Shown: positions 51,906 through 62,297, counted from the first letter of the stretch. The stretch is DNA of 64,000 nucleotides from UBA6522 sp965262365 (GCA_965262365.1 OZ253541.1:4092001-4156000); one strand, 5' to 3'. Program-made: numbers and translations. The notes: generated by a model from the sequence alone, not told the origin.

Positions 51906-52157
51906 GTGAGGAATCCCATCAAACGCAACAAGGTCAGCTCGGCGATTGTCGGCGACGGAGGCGAGCATTACGTTCTGAGTCAACTATTGCGCCGTGGGTG
52001 GATCGCAGCCCTGGCCCCGGATGGGGCTCCGAACATGGACATTCTGGTCACGGACGAAAACAATCAACGGCTTTGCGCCATCCAGGTCAACACCCGTCGG
52101 AACATCGGCCGCGCCAAGGGTTACTTCGCGACCGCCTCGGTCGGTAAATTCTCTTAG
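51906..52157 (+). pseudogene. Truncated nuclease-like protein
   Basis: 83 aa from GTG 51906. KRNKVSSAIVGDGGEHYVLSQLLRRGWIAALAPDGAPNMDILVTD, LCAIQVNTRRNIG matches a common family (KTRxxG after D-I-L-V), normally ~150-170 aa with a restriction-like D ... xVK core. Here the key Lys is Asn (QVN) and the second half is absent. Confidence 0.6.
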
Positions 52158-52951
52158 CATCGCGGCTACGATGCAGGAGATGATCCATGTGGCGGAGATT
52201 TCTCTCTTCCATTTTGTTTCTCTTCCACCGTATTGCATCGGTAGTTCCGTTGCCCCGTTCAGGGCCATCGCAGCGTGCAAGGCGGCGCTGGCGACCGGCG
52301 ATGCATTCGGTATCGTCGCTGAGGCGCTGCGCGAGACCGACTAAAGCTCTTGACATCAGAGTCCTTATCCGGCGGCTGATTCGACATTGGCGTGCAGCCA
52401 CTGCAACGGTTCGCGACGTTGTGCCCTAACGACCAGGAGCACAACGTGATGGTCGCAAAGATCGCGGGCACAACGTATGAGTATTCGGCCGCTAAGTGCG
52501 TCCCAACCCGGGTTGTGCCCCTGGTCACAAACGCATAGGCTTCACTTCAGCCGAATCGAACCGCCAAGGGAATCCCCGCGATGGTGCCTGCACAAAATGA
52601 CTACTCGAAAAGGATGAGCCAGACTCTGTCGGAACAGTCCGTTTGGATCGTGGTTGAAGACTTCGGAAAAGTCGACGCGGACCGTCTTGAACGAGTCCGA
52701 CAACGACTACAAGATGTCGCCCGCCAAATGCTGCAACCGGAGTATGAAGGACAACGCCCGATTGCCAGAGCGGGCATCGCCGAAACATCCAAGTTACGCA
52801 TCTTTACTCAAGAACGTTAGTCATGAATCATCCCGACCTGCTGACCGACATTGCGGAGTTGAACTTTCAATCCAGTGGAGCTTCACGAAACCTATCGTCG
52901 GAAGACCTGTTCGAATGACTAAGGAGCCAACCAATTACTGATAGTAGAACG
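52158..52951. other. Non-coding region with GCACAAC inverted repeats
   Basis: ACGTTGTGC (52416-52424) and GCACAACGT (52439-52447) form a hairpin. GGGCACAAC (52466-52474) and GTTGTGCCC (52512-52520) form a second pair. A 79-aa ORF at 52581-52820 is possible (SEQSVWIVVEDFGKVDADRLERVRQRLQ) but unsupported by any family. Confidence 0.35.
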
Positions 52952-53584
52952 GTGCCCGACCTGGTATCCGACTTGGCTTCGCTGTCCAAAAGGGGGTTGG
53001 ACGACATGACGCCGGACGACCTGAGCGGGCATTCAACCGACTTCCTAGACAAGGCCAACGCCTGCCGGACTTCGTCTGGCGGACTGTCGGACAGCGGCAA
53101 GGGATATCAGGTCGTCAGTCACCTGTTGGGGCAAGCTGCCTCGGTCGCCAATCTCAAGGCGAAGACCAAACGAATCAAGCGCGACCACGAAAAGGAACGA
53201 ACCGACAATAACGAACGCGGCATGCGAAACGGCCTGTACGCAATGTACATCGTTATGTTGCTCATTGCGTTTTCTGTCGGCAATACAAATTGGCCGGAAC
53301 CTACGCGAATCATCACCATCGCCTTTATCGCCGGAATTGCCCTGTATTTCATCGGTTGCGGGCTGTTGAATTTGATCAAGTATGGGCGACTTACGCTGAA
53401 GACCAAGAGACAAGTATTGATCACAACTTTAGTAGGCGCGGGATTATGCATGCCTCTTGCGACCATGATCGGACTGGAATATTGGCCGGAGATTACACAA
53501 ACGATGCTACGGGGCATGGTGTTAGCAATTGTGGTCGTTTGTATCGGGTTGTTGTTCGGTTATTGGAAGAATCGCAACAATTGA
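52952..53584 (+). CDS. Hypothetical membrane protein
   Basis: 210 aa from GTG 52952. The first ~90 residues are soluble and polar; then four hydrophobic spans (YAMYIVMLLIAFSVG; IITIAFIAGIALYFIGC; VLITTLVGAGLCMPLATM; LAIVVVCIGLLFGYW). No family recognised. AT-richer than the neighbouring IS3 element. Confidence 0.6.
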   Translation: MPDLVSDLASLSKRGLDDMTPDDLSGHSTDFLDKANACRTSSGGLSDSGKGYQVVSHLLGQAASVANLKAKTKRIKRDHEKERTDNNERGMRNGLYAMYIVMLLIAFSVGNTNWPEPTRIITIAFIAGIALYFIGCGLLNLIKYGRLTLKTKRQVLITTLVGAGLCMPLATMIGLEYWPEITQTMLRGMVLAIVVVCIGLLFGYWKNRNN

Positions 53585-54214
53585 CGACCACGCGTGGCGG
53601 TCAGCAAGTGCTTATTGTTTCCAGAATTGCCCCGCCAACACTACCTGCAATGCCCGCTAATTGCCGTCCGCACCCGATCCACTCAGATAAAGCGCGCGCG
53701 CTCAGCCCTCTCTGCCAACATCGTTGAGACATCGACTACCCTTGGAATTAGTGTAGGGCGATGGAGGTGAACGACGATGAAAGGCAGTAACGATTCGATG
53801 ATGTTGAGGGGTGCTGACGCGCCGGCCCTGGGGGTCGAGGAGCGTAGCGACGAGGCCCCCAGGGCCGGCGCCGCCGCAGCGCCCCGGGCGCCCGATCCGG
53901 AGGTTGTGGCCAAGCCGGCCCGGCGGCGGTTCAGCGCCAAATACCGGTTGCGGATCCTCGAGGAAGCCGACCGTTGCACCCAGCCCGGCGAGATCGGCCG
54001 TCTGCTGCGTCGCGAGGGCTTGTACAGCTCGCATTTGTCCGTCTGGCGCAAGGCGCGCCGCAACGGTTCGCTCAAGGCCCTGACACCGAAAAAACGCGGC
54101 GCCAAGCCGGCCGAATCCAATCCCCTGAGCCCCAAGGTCCGCCAGCTCGAAGCGAAGGTGGCGCGCCTGGAGAAGGAACTGGCCACCGCGCACACGATCA
54201 TCGACGTGCAGGGA

Positions 54215-54453
54215 AACGCCCCAAGGCCGCCGCGGCCCTCCTGGTGTGAAAGAAACTCGGAAGCGCGTGTAGACTATCGACTTGCCGGGGGGAGCGGCCG
54301 TCGACTTATTGGTGGATTTTTACCCCGCAGGGAAACGTGGTCCAGGGACAGTAGCGGACCGGAATTTGGTGCCCTCGATGCAGGAGCCCGTTTAGGAAAT
54401 TGATGTTTTCCGCCGTCCCGCCCTCCGGCTCATGACAAGACAGGAGAGTGAGT
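54215..54453 (+). ncRNA. Predicted IS110 bridge RNA region
   Basis: About 240 nt of non-coding DNA between the element's left junction and the recombinase start. In IS110 elements this segment is transcribed as a bridge RNA whose loops pair with target and donor DNA. I did not fold it; assignment is from position only. Confidence 0.4.
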
Positions 54454-55813
54454 GATGGCACGAACGAAAGGCAGAAAGAGAAAGTGGTCCGTGGTTCATC
54501 CACGGGCCGCCGGGATCGATATCGGTTCGCGATTCCATGTGGTGGCGGTGTCCGAAGACTTGGATGCCAAACCGGTGCGTACGTTCTCGACGTTCACCAA
54601 CGACCTCCATCGCTTGGCCGAATGGCTCAAGGGGCTGGGGATTGCGACGGTGGCGATGGAATCGACCGGCGTGTATTGGATCCCGGCGTTCGAGATCCTT
54701 CAGGCTCGCGGAGTGGAAGTGGTGTTGGTCAACGCGCGAGACGCCAAGACCGTGCCCGGTCGCAAGACCGACGTCAACGACGCACAGTGGCTCCAACAAC
54801 TGCACCAGTACGGACTGCTGCGCGGGAGCTTCCATCCCTCGCGGGGGGTTGCGGCATTGCGGGCGTATCTGCGCCATCGAGAACGGCTGTTGGACTACGC
54901 CGCGGCCCACGTCCAGCACATGCAAAAGGCGCTGACGCAGATGAACGTGCAGCTTCATCACGTAGTCTCGGATGTGACCGGCGCGACGGGGCTGCGCATC
55001 ATCCGAGCCATCGTCTCGGGCAACACGGACCCCGAGGAGCTGGCTCGGTTCCGAGACGTGCGCTGCAAGGCGTCGCGTGAGACCATCCGCGAGGCCCTGG
55101 TGGGCAACTACGAGCGCGAACATGTATTTGCCCTGTCGCAATCGCTGGCCCTGTATGACTTCTACAAGGTACAGGTCGCGGGATGCGACGAAGAGATTGA
55201 GAGAGCGCTGGCACACCTGCGATCCGGGGTCGCCACACCGCAGGCACCTCTACCGCCACCGCGCGCCAAGAAGAGTCACTCTGCCAATGGATTGCAGTTT
55301 GACGTGCGCGAGGCCCTGTTCGCCTTGCTCGGCGTCGACCTGACGCAGATCCATGGTCTGGGGCCGTATGTCGCGCTGAAGCTGGTCAGCGAGTGCGGGA
55401 CCGACATGACGAAGTGGCCCAGTTCCAAGCACTTCACTTCGTGGCTCTGCCTGGCGCCGGGCAACAAGATCTCCGGGGGCAAGGTGCTCTCCTCGCGCAC
55501 TCGACGATCCTCAAATCGAGCGGCCTCATTGCTGCGCTTGGCGGCCACCGCCGTGGGGCGCACGGACACGGCGCTCGGGGCGTTTTACCGTCGCCTTTCA
55601 GCGCGGGTCGGCAAGGCCAAGGCGATCACGGCGACCGCTCGGAAATTGGCGGTGTTGTTCTACAACGTCATGCGGTATGGCATGGAGTACGACGATCCGG
55701 GCGCCTCGTACTATGAGGAACGGTATCGGCAACGCGTCGTTGCCAACCTGCGCCGGCGTGCGAAGTCGATGGGGTTTGTTCTCCAGGAGGCGGTAGCCCA
55801 GGGAGTTTCTTAG
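54454..55813 (+). CDS. IS110-family DEDD recombinase
   Basis: About 453 aa. RuvC-like DEDD N-terminal part: AGIDIGSRFHVVAV, VAMESTGVYW, TDVNDAQWLQQL. C-terminal transposase_20 part with IHGLGPYVALKLVSECG, SWLCLAPGNKISGGK and the serine-containing RTRRSSNRAASLLRLAA. Catalyses RNA-guided recombination of donor and target. Confidence 0.94.
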
Positions 55814-55864
55814 GAAAGTTGCCGGGCTGCTGGGATTGAACCTCAACGACGGGAAGAACTGCTG

Positions 55865-56866
55865 ATGGCCGCCACTTCGCTGGCCGCGCAGGTCGGCGTG
55901 GCGCCGGCGTGCCGGGCACTGGGCGTATCCAGGGCCACCTTCTACCGTCGCCAAAGGCCCGCTCCCGGGCCCCGGCAGCCCCGCAAGACGCCCGCCCGGG
56001 CACTGGATCGCACCGAGCGCGAGCGCGTCCTGGACGTGCTCGCCTCCCCGCGCTTCCTCGACCGCTCCCCGGGCGAGGTCGTCGCCACACTGCTCGACGA
56101 AGGCCGGTACCTGTGCTCGGAACGCACCATGTACCGTCTCCTGGCCGCCGAACAGCCGGTCCGGGAATGGCGCAATCAGCTGCGCCATCCGCACTACGCC
56201 AAACCCGAACTCCTCGCCACGGTGCCCAACCAAGTCTGGTCGTGGGACATCACCCGGCTGCTCGGACCGAAGCGCTGGACGTACTTCTACCTCTACGTAC
56301 TGCTCGACATCTTCAGCCGATACGTCGTCGGCTGGATGGTCGCCGAACGGGAGAATGCCGCGCTCGCCGCCCGGCTCATCGAGCAAAGCTGCCTCAAGCA
56401 GCACATCCAGCCCCAAGTGCTGACCCTGCATTCGGACCGCGGCTCGCCCATGACCGCCAAATGCACCGCGCAACTGCTCGCCGACCTCGGCGTCACCCGC
56501 TCACTCGGCCGGCCCCAAGTCAGCGATGACAACCCGTTCTCCGAAGCCCAGTTCAAGACGCTGAAATACCACCCCGGCTTCCCGGGTCGCTTCGAAGACA
56601 TCCACGCCGCGGTCGCGTTCTGCCGGACCTTCTTCCCGTGGTACAACCGCGAGCATCGCCACGCCGGAATCGCCATGCTCACCCCCGGCGACGTCCATCA
56701 CGGCCGCGCCCGGCAGATCCTCGAACAACGCCAACGCACCCTGCAAGACGCCTGGACACACAACCCGGAACGCTTCGTTCATGGCCCTCCGAAACCCCAG
56801 GCTCTCCCGAAAGCCGTCTGGATCAATCCGCCGACCGAAGCAAAAACCTCGCCGGATGCTCACTAA
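55865..56866 (+). CDS. IS3-family transposase OrfB
   Basis: 333 aa. HTH_21-like N-terminus, then rve core DDE: WSWDITRL (Asp), LHSDRGSPMTA (Asp), DDNPFSEAQFKTLKY (Glu), followed by WYNREHRHAGIAMLTP. Intact, but its partner OrfA is disrupted. Confidence 0.94.
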   Translation: MAATSLAAQVGVAPACRALGVSRATFYRRQRPAPGPRQPRKTPARALDRTERERVLDVLASPRFLDRSPGEVVATLLDEGRYLCSERTMYRLLAAEQPVREWRNQLRHPHYAKPELLATVPNQVWSWDITRLLGPKRWTYFYLYVLLDIFSRYVVGWMVAERENAALAARLIEQSCLKQHIQPQVLTLHSDRGSPMTAKCTAQLLADLGVTRSLGRPQVSDDNPFSEAQFKTLKYHPGFPGRFEDIHAAVAFCRTFFPWYNREHRHAGIAMLTPGDVHHGRARQILEQRQRTLQDAWTHNPERFVHGPPKPQALPKAVWINPPTEAKTSPDAH

Positions 56867-56919
56867 ATCATGAACAACGGTGTCTCAATGTTGTTGACAG
56901 GTTCCGCAGCGCCTGCCCT

Positions 56920-57255
56920 TGACTGCATTGATGGGACGAGGGGATAGAGCCGAGGGCGCACCTGCGTGGCGATTCTCCTTGCCCAGATCTTGTGAAGGGC
57001 TTTCCAATACTCACTGTACAACCCCAGGTCGGCGGCCCGCCTGGGATGCACCAGCGGCAGCAGCCACAGCGAGCGGCCATGGATCTGCAGATCATGCAAT
57101 CGGCCGTACGTCTTTGCGTCGTGACCGTACGAACGCAGCGAACGCTTGGCGCCGCGCGAATGCTCTGAACGGGCCGTGAGCCTGTCCAAACGGATTCGGG
57201 GGCACGAAAGGCCGTGTTTTGCCAGCGGATTCCGGGCTGCCGGGGCTAAGCGCAC
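56920..57255 (-). pseudogene. C-terminal fragment resembling a uracil-DNA-glycosylase-like protein
   Basis: Minus-strand reading: AKRSLRSYGHDAKTYGRLHDLQIHGRSLWLLPLVHPRRAADLGLYSEYWKALHKIW. The phrase YGRLHxLxxxGxxLxLLPLVHPRQAxxLG is shared with small UDG-fold proteins as I remember them. No start region is preserved. Confidence 0.4.
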
Positions 57256-57524
57256 TTGCGCGACGAGGTGCAGGATCGACTCCCGATTACGCCCTTGCCG
57301 CTTCCGCGATGCATTCGAGCACCATCTGCTCGGACGGCAACCCGATCAGCGCCCGCTGCCTGACCTGCTGCTGTACCAGCGCGCTCAGGCTCTATCAGGC
57401 CGCGTATGCGCAAATTGAGAACGTTATCTAGAGAGAAAGAACGTTTACACAGAGAATTGCGCATGCTTATCTAAGCGTCAAGGACAATTGGAGACTTAGA
57501 TACGTCAAATATACGAAGCAGCAG

Positions 57525-58016
57525 TCACGAATGGTTGATGAGGTCACGAAAGACAGCCCATCCATAAATGAAATCCCTTATGTCATCTACCCTGGGGGCG
57601 GGATCGATTGTTCCGTTGCGGATAGAAAACGTGGACTGCGCGGAGAGAATTTCGTCCTTTAGTTCTAGGTAGTCCTGAACCGTATCAGGGTCACTATAAC
57701 CGGGGTTCAGCCACTGAATGTACAGGCAAAAACCTCTATCGAGAAAGTAGTCAACCGTTTCTCGGACGTCGTTCCTGTATTGCATTGAACAAAGCACGAT
57801 GCGGCAATTGTCGTCTGTGAGGATGTTGCCAACATATAAGTCTCGTTCCTCAGGAGAGCCGCTGATCAAGAATACATCAACCGACTCTCCAGGCCGCAAC
57901 TCTAGTTTACGCGCCTTCTTGCCGGTCCTGACTTGACTGCCGAATAGAGTGTTCCAAGTATGGGACTTACCGCTGTCTCGGTGTCCGAGAACGCCAATCA
58001 ATAATCGATCTTGCAT
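57525..58016 (-). CDS. P-loop NTPase
   Basis: 163 aa from ATG 58016. Walker A is GHRDSGKSHTW near the N-terminus (residues ~9-19). The rest (RIVLCSMQYRNDVRETVDYFLDRGFCLYIQWLNPGY) is a small Rossmann-like core without a recognised GTPase specificity motif. Possibly a nucleotide-dependent switch of a defence locus. Function unknown. Confidence 0.65.
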   Translation of the reverse strand: MQDRLLIGVLGHRDSGKSHTWNTLFGSQVRTGKKARKLELRPGESVDVFLISGSPEERDLYVGNILTDDNCRIVLCSMQYRNDVRETVDYFLDRGFCLYIQWLNPGYSDPDTVQDYLELKDEILSAQSTFSIRNGTIDPAPRVDDIRDFIYGWAVFRDLINHS

Positions 58017-58308
58017 GAAGTGGATTCCCGTAGGTGAGCTGTCCAGATAACAAACCCCCGCCGACGGCGTGAGTCTATAGCAATGGTGGCGTGGCCGCCG
58101 CCTGCATGACAAGAGGTTGAAGCGTGTGGGGACAGGGTATCAAGTATTCAAGGAACTGTGATACTGGACCGCAGCGTTGCAGACAGAAACCGCCATCGCG
58201 TGAGTCAACCGACCCACTTCGCGTAGAGGGTAACGGAATTCCGAGTCTGACAAAGACGTAGCGACCCGTATGCTACGATCCGCCCCGGATGTCATGGGGA
58301 TGAAATAC

Positions 58309-58686
58309 ATGCGTACATCGCTGGTTGCCGCACTGACCGTCTTGGCAGGCTGCGCCTGGCTTGAGGAAACACCGGAAGAAGCCGCCGCGCGGATTGCCCG
58401 CGAGCGCGAAACCGCGAGACTGGCAGCCCTTCCCGTCACTGACGCCCCGTGCGGCGAACTCGCGCGCAGAGCGGCAGAGGCGGATGCGGCGATCACCAGC
58501 GAATTGCGCAATCAGGAACACCGCGAGGCGTGCCGATCCTGGAACCCGGCGAACCCTCGGGCTCTACCTCCAACAGTCGGCGGCAGGCAGGTATCGTGCT
58601 GGGTCGTCCCCGAACCCAGAAGCACCGCCCTCGAACAGGCCCTCATCGCCACCATCGCCGCCGAACAGGCACGGCGCTGCCCCTGA
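58309..58686 (+). CDS. Lipoprotein
   Basis: 125 aa from ATG 58309. Lipobox VLAGCAW (Cys ~15), then Glu/Arg/Ala-rich helix (TPEEAAARIARERETARLAAL) and Cys-containing tail. No family recognised. Confidence 0.6.
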   Translation: MRTSLVAALTVLAGCAWLEETPEEAAARIARERETARLAALPVTDAPCGELARRAAEADAAITSELRNQEHREACRSWNPANPRALPPTVGGRQVSCWVVPEPRSTALEQALIATIAAEQARRCP

Positions 58687-58910
58687 GTCTCGGACTCTGT
58701 AGCCACAATGCTTGTGCTGAGAATGGCGCCGCAGATCGCGAGATAAGGGTCATCCCTAAAGCAGGTCCACGGAGAATGCGATTGCTGATCCGGCGTCGCA
58801 ACGGCTGGATAACTTGCGCCGCCTGACAATGCGGGCGAGAACCGACCGTGGCATGCTACTTGCTTGCGGCATGACTAGCTCAAGTATTGGTGACCTTCGG
58901 ACGAAAGCAG

Positions 58911-59852
58911 ATGCGCGACACAGGTTGTGAATCGATCGGAGAGCACTTCCATGATTGGGAGGGCGACGAGCGTGACCCCACCGTCGCGTTCGGCCGGACG
59001 TTCACGCACATACCGGATCACGTGAGGCAGGACCTCGAGACGCTTGAGCGGGAGTGCGTCGTTTACACCGACCATTGGATCGAGGAAGTCGGTAACTTTC
59101 GACACGTCCGAATCGACTTCACATCGGAGGAGCGAAGTGAATTCGCTCGTCGGAGTTGGGCGTACGAACTGTTTCTGCGGGCGGAACCCACATGGGCCGC
59201 AGAGGTGTCGGAGATTGACGAGGACATTGCTCGGGACGCGGACACCTACTCGTCCAAACAGAAGGACGGAAGGGAGATCAAGCCTCCATACCATTGCTTC
59301 GCAGCCTTCTTGGGTAGTCACCTTGAGGCTTTGGTTTGCTCCAGAACCGAACGCCAGACTGTAATTCAGCTGGAAGGGAGGGAAGCGGCGCTCTTCGAAG
59401 TCAAACGGGCAATTCACTCGCTGACCGCCACAATCAGATCGTTCAATAACCGAGAGAAGGGACTGGATCCTTGGACGATTTCGTGCGAAGACGACGTACG
59501 AGACCTACTCTATGTGATGCTTCGTCCTACGATTTTCGACATCGCCAAGGAAGAAGCGATTCCGTCTAAGGCCGGAACCCACAAATTCGCTGACTTGTAC
59601 AGCGAAAACGTTCCGTTCCTGCTGGAGCTCAAGTGGATTGGGCGGAAGGGGAACTGGAAGAAGAAGGTCGACGAAATCTATGTCGACATTCAAACCTACG
59701 CTAGACACCCTGCAAGCGAGACGATCTTCTTCGTCATTGTCGATGACGTCCGAGACATTCCAGATCCTCGAAAACTGGAACGGGATCTGACGGCTCGCCA
59801 TACGATCGACGGTCAAGAAATTGATGTCGTCTTGCTCGTTTGTAACGGTTAG
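58911..59852 (+). CDS. PD-(D/E)XK nuclease domain protein
   Basis: 313 aa from ATG 58911 (upstream TTG/GTG starts possible). C-terminal nuclease-like part: LYVMLRPTIFDIAKEEAIPSKAGTHKFADLYSENVPFLLELKWIGRKGNWKKKVDEIYVDIQTYARHP, with D ... ELK as catalytic residues. Similar domains occur in defence-island effectors. The N-terminal ~180 residues may sense a trigger (inference). Confidence 0.7.
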   Translation: MRDTGCESIGEHFHDWEGDERDPTVAFGRTFTHIPDHVRQDLETLERECVVYTDHWIEEVGNFRHVRIDFTSEERSEFARRSWAYELFLRAEPTWAAEVSEIDEDIARDADTYSSKQKDGREIKPPYHCFAAFLGSHLEALVCSRTERQTVIQLEGREAALFEVKRAIHSLTATIRSFNNREKGLDPWTISCEDDVRDLLYVMLRPTIFDIAKEEAIPSKAGTHKFADLYSENVPFLLELKWIGRKGNWKKKVDEIYVDIQTYARHPASETIFFVIVDDVRDIPDPRKLERDLTARHTIDGQEIDVVLLVCNG

Positions 59853-59890
59853 GCTGTATCTCGCCACTGATCAGGGTGAGTTTAGTGCCA

Positions 59891-60464
59891 ATGTTGAGTG
59901 ATTACGCCAAAGTCCTGCCCGATCTTCTCCTGCCCGGTCTGGACCTGGTCATCTGCGGCACCGCCGCAGGCTCACGCTCGGCGGGCCAAAAGACCTACTA
60001 TGCGGATGCCCGAAACAGGTTTTGGGCCATACTGGCTGAGACTGAGCTCACGTCCCGTCGCTTGGCCCCAGGCGAATACAAGCGGCTTCTCGAGTTCGGC
60101 ATTAGCCTGACGGATCTTGCCAAACGCCATAGCGGGACCGACGATGGGCTTGTCGCGGCGGACTTCGACGTTGCCGCGTTTGGCGAGAGAATCGCACGCA
60201 CACCCCCCCCGCGTGCTGGCGTTTAACGGCAAGAAGGCGGCGTCTGTCTACTTCGGAACTCCAACGGCGAAAATCGACTACGGTCGCCAGCGAGCCCGTA
60301 TTGGAACAACGCTCGTTTTCGTGCTCACCCAGACCTCCGGGTCCAACGGACATTGGCGACCTGAACCTTGGCACGCATGCGCCCAAGCTGTCCGAAACGT
60401 TCGGGCACAGCAGCAACGGCACGCCCCTGGCAAGCGCCGTACTTGCCGCCTCGGCGACTCTTGA
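59891..60464 (+). pseudogene. mug: Mug uracil/thymine-DNA glycosylase, frameshifted at C8 tract
   Basis: First frame: LLLPGLDLVICGTAAGSRSAG, TYYADARNRFWAILAETELTSRRLAPGEYKRLLEFGISLTDLAKRHSG, the Mug signature. At an 8-C run (60203-60210) the frame changes and the protein continues RVLAFNGKKAASVYFG, IDYGRQ, LVFVLTQTSGSNGHW. One base less (or two more) in the run would restore a full-length enzyme, so this is either phase-variable, decayed, or a sequencing error. Confidence 0.8.
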
Positions 60465-60704
60465 GATCACGACTAGTACGGCACTTCGTCGTAAGCTCCG
60501 GAGCCGGCTACACGGGTTGGCCGGTTCGACCGTTCGTTACAGCTCGATGCCATCCAAAAAGGCCTGCGGGCATCCGAACGATTCAGGCCCCAACACGATA
60601 ATGACCAGCGCCGCATCTCCCTCCAAATACGGTCACCAGAGGAATATGACGACGACTCTCCTGAAATGCTCCGTTTGACATCGCCAAACCACGGCTCTAC
60701 CGTC

Positions 60705-61370
60705 ATGCGCGAAACGAATCCCAATGCGGAAAGGGAACTGGGCGTGAATCCAAATCACTGCAAAAATTCGCTGATCGAGCATCCGCCCGAATCCAACATC
60801 GTATTGGGCTTGATGTCGGAGGCGGCGGACATGTTGGTCGCCGAACAAACGGACGATGCGTTGGAGCGAATCCTGCAGGCCGATACCCGTTCGCTCCGTG
60901 AATGGTTTCATTTCCAAGCCCAAGCCACCACAGTGGCACTGCGGCGTCACGGCATTATCCGGTCCGCACTGCCCAGGCCGCCCAAGGACCTCAAGACGCC
61001 CGGAGACGCCTCCGCCAGGACGAAGTACGCCATCTTTCGGCGCGACGGATGGCATTGTCGATTCTGCGGCACTCGGGTGATTGACCCTCGAGTACGGAAA
61101 TGCCTGTCGGACACATTTGGGGAGTTCCGATGGGGGCGCGGCAATTTGAATAAACACGCCTGTGTTGCCGTGCTCGCCTCGCACGACCACGTGGTCCCGC
61201 GTCAGTGGGGTGGCTCAAACGAGCCGGACAACCTCGTCACAGCGTGCTGGCCTTGCCAATTTTCCAGGCATAACTATCGAATCGAGGACTGTGGGATATT
61301 CGATCCGCGGGATCGTCCGCCCATCGACGCCGGCTGGGACGGACTTTGTCGCGTTCTCGATGCCTCTTGA
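60705..61370 (+). CDS. HNH endonuclease
   Basis: 221 aa from ATG 60705 (60666 also in frame). DGWHCRFCGTRV, ASHDHVVPRQWGGSNEPDNLVTACWPCQFSRHN: an HNH core with two CxxC zinc pairs. N-terminal ~110 residues helical, with FHFQAQATTVALRRHGI. Possible restriction or repair nuclease. Confidence 0.8.
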   Translation: MRETNPNAERELGVNPNHCKNSLIEHPPESNIVLGLMSEAADMLVAEQTDDALERILQADTRSLREWFHFQAQATTVALRRHGIIRSALPRPPKDLKTPGDASARTKYAIFRRDGWHCRFCGTRVIDPRVRKCLSDTFGEFRWGRGNLNKHACVAVLASHDHVVPRQWGGSNEPDNLVTACWPCQFSRHNYRIEDCGIFDPRDRPPIDAGWDGLCRVLDAS

Positions 61371-61510
61371 GAGCAGCAGAGCTTCGACTATCACACACAC
61401 ACCGAAACGGTTATTGGACCTCAATGGCGAACGAACACTGCGCCGTTCTTGAAGCGCACACCTACAATCGGACTGCTTAGGGTGGCGAACTGGCTAGGAG
61501 GAAACGTCTC

Positions 61511-62098
61511 TTGAGAGTCAATGGAATGACAAGACCAATGTTAGCGCTGATCGTCGGCTTGAGCGGCTGCGGAGGCGGTGAAGGGGAGAACGAAGAATTG
61601 CCTTACCTGACAGGGCAGGTTCCGGACCTTGGTGTCCAAATTGCACCGGAAAATCGGTGCGCACCCTATGACCAAGGAGAGTACTCCTATCCCCAATCCG
61701 TGGAACTGGACATCATCGAAATGCTTGGCGGCATTTACAGCCCCTATACGGGACAATGCTTCGCAAGTCGGGCGGATACTGATATCGAGCATATTGTGGC
61801 CCGCTCCGAAGCCCACGACAGCGGGTTGTGCTCGGCGGATGACGAAAGGAAGGAAGAATTCGCTCGAGACCTGCTGAACCTAACGCTCGCGAGTCCGGAG
61901 CTGAACCGCTATCAGAAGAGCGCCAGGGACGTCGCGGAGTGGGTTCCGGACATGAACGCCTGCTGGTTTGTGCAAAGAACGCTTCAGGTTTGACGCAAGT
62001 ACGGACTGACAATTGATCAACGCGAAGCGAACGCGGCGGACGAGATCCTGAAAGGCTGTGAATCTACGGACATGATTGTCCCGAGTTGCGATGGATGA
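61511..62098 (+). pseudogene. HNH-family secreted nuclease with an in-frame stop
   Basis: Lipoprotein signal (LALIVGLSGCGG), then DUF1524/HNH-like core DIEHIVARSEAHDSGLC, ARDLLNLTLASPELN, KSARDVAEWVPDMNACWF. A TGA at 61991-61993 is followed in the same frame by RKYGLTIDQREANAADEILKGC, the usual end of the family, to a second stop at 62098. Truncated by 34 residues unless the stop is suppressed. Confidence 0.65.
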
Positions 62099-62297
62099 TG
62101 CGGATGTCCGAATGTGCTCAGGTGTCCAGCAAGAATCACGCCACGTCAACGAGCATGCAAAGGCACGTAGCGAATGGGCCGTTCCAGATCCACGCGGTAG
62201 TGCACTGCACGCGTAAGTTGGCCTCGCGTTTCGCTATGAGGCGATCATTCTCACATAATGACGGTATGACGGCCGAAGGGCGACCGGAACGAGTTGG

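Larger units (their letters stand above)
54215..55814 (+). mobile_element. IS110-family element
   Basis: Boundaries are deduced by restoring the IS3 OrfA frame: left side keeps through 54214, right side resumes at 55815. No terminal inverted repeats, as expected for IS110. GGAAA flanks both junctions. The non-coding left part (54215-54453) is where IS110 bridge RNA is encoded in this family. Confidence 0.8.
53777..55865 (+). pseudogene. IS3 OrfA split by IS110 insertion
   Basis: The first part (53777-54214) encodes an HTH and coiled coil: RRRFSAKYRLRILEEADRCTQPGEIGRLLRREGLYSSHLSVW, LEAKVARLEKELATAHTIIDVQG. The remainder (55815-55865: KVAGLLGLNLNDGKNC) resumes after the nested element in a consistent frame if the junction is placed after 54214. 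TGA overlaps the OrfB ATG. Confidence 0.85.
53713..56899 (+). mobile_element. IS3-family element, interrupted by IS110
   Basis: Imperfect terminal repeats: TGCCAACATCGTTGAGACA (53713) and the reverse complement of TGTCAACAACATTGAGACA (ending 56899). OrfA is split by the nested IS110-type element; OrfB is intact. Confidence 0.85.

Noticed and set aside
52581..52820. 79-aa ORF as a gene
   Set aside because: Overlapped by alternative frames of similar quality, no ribosome site decision possible, no family seen.
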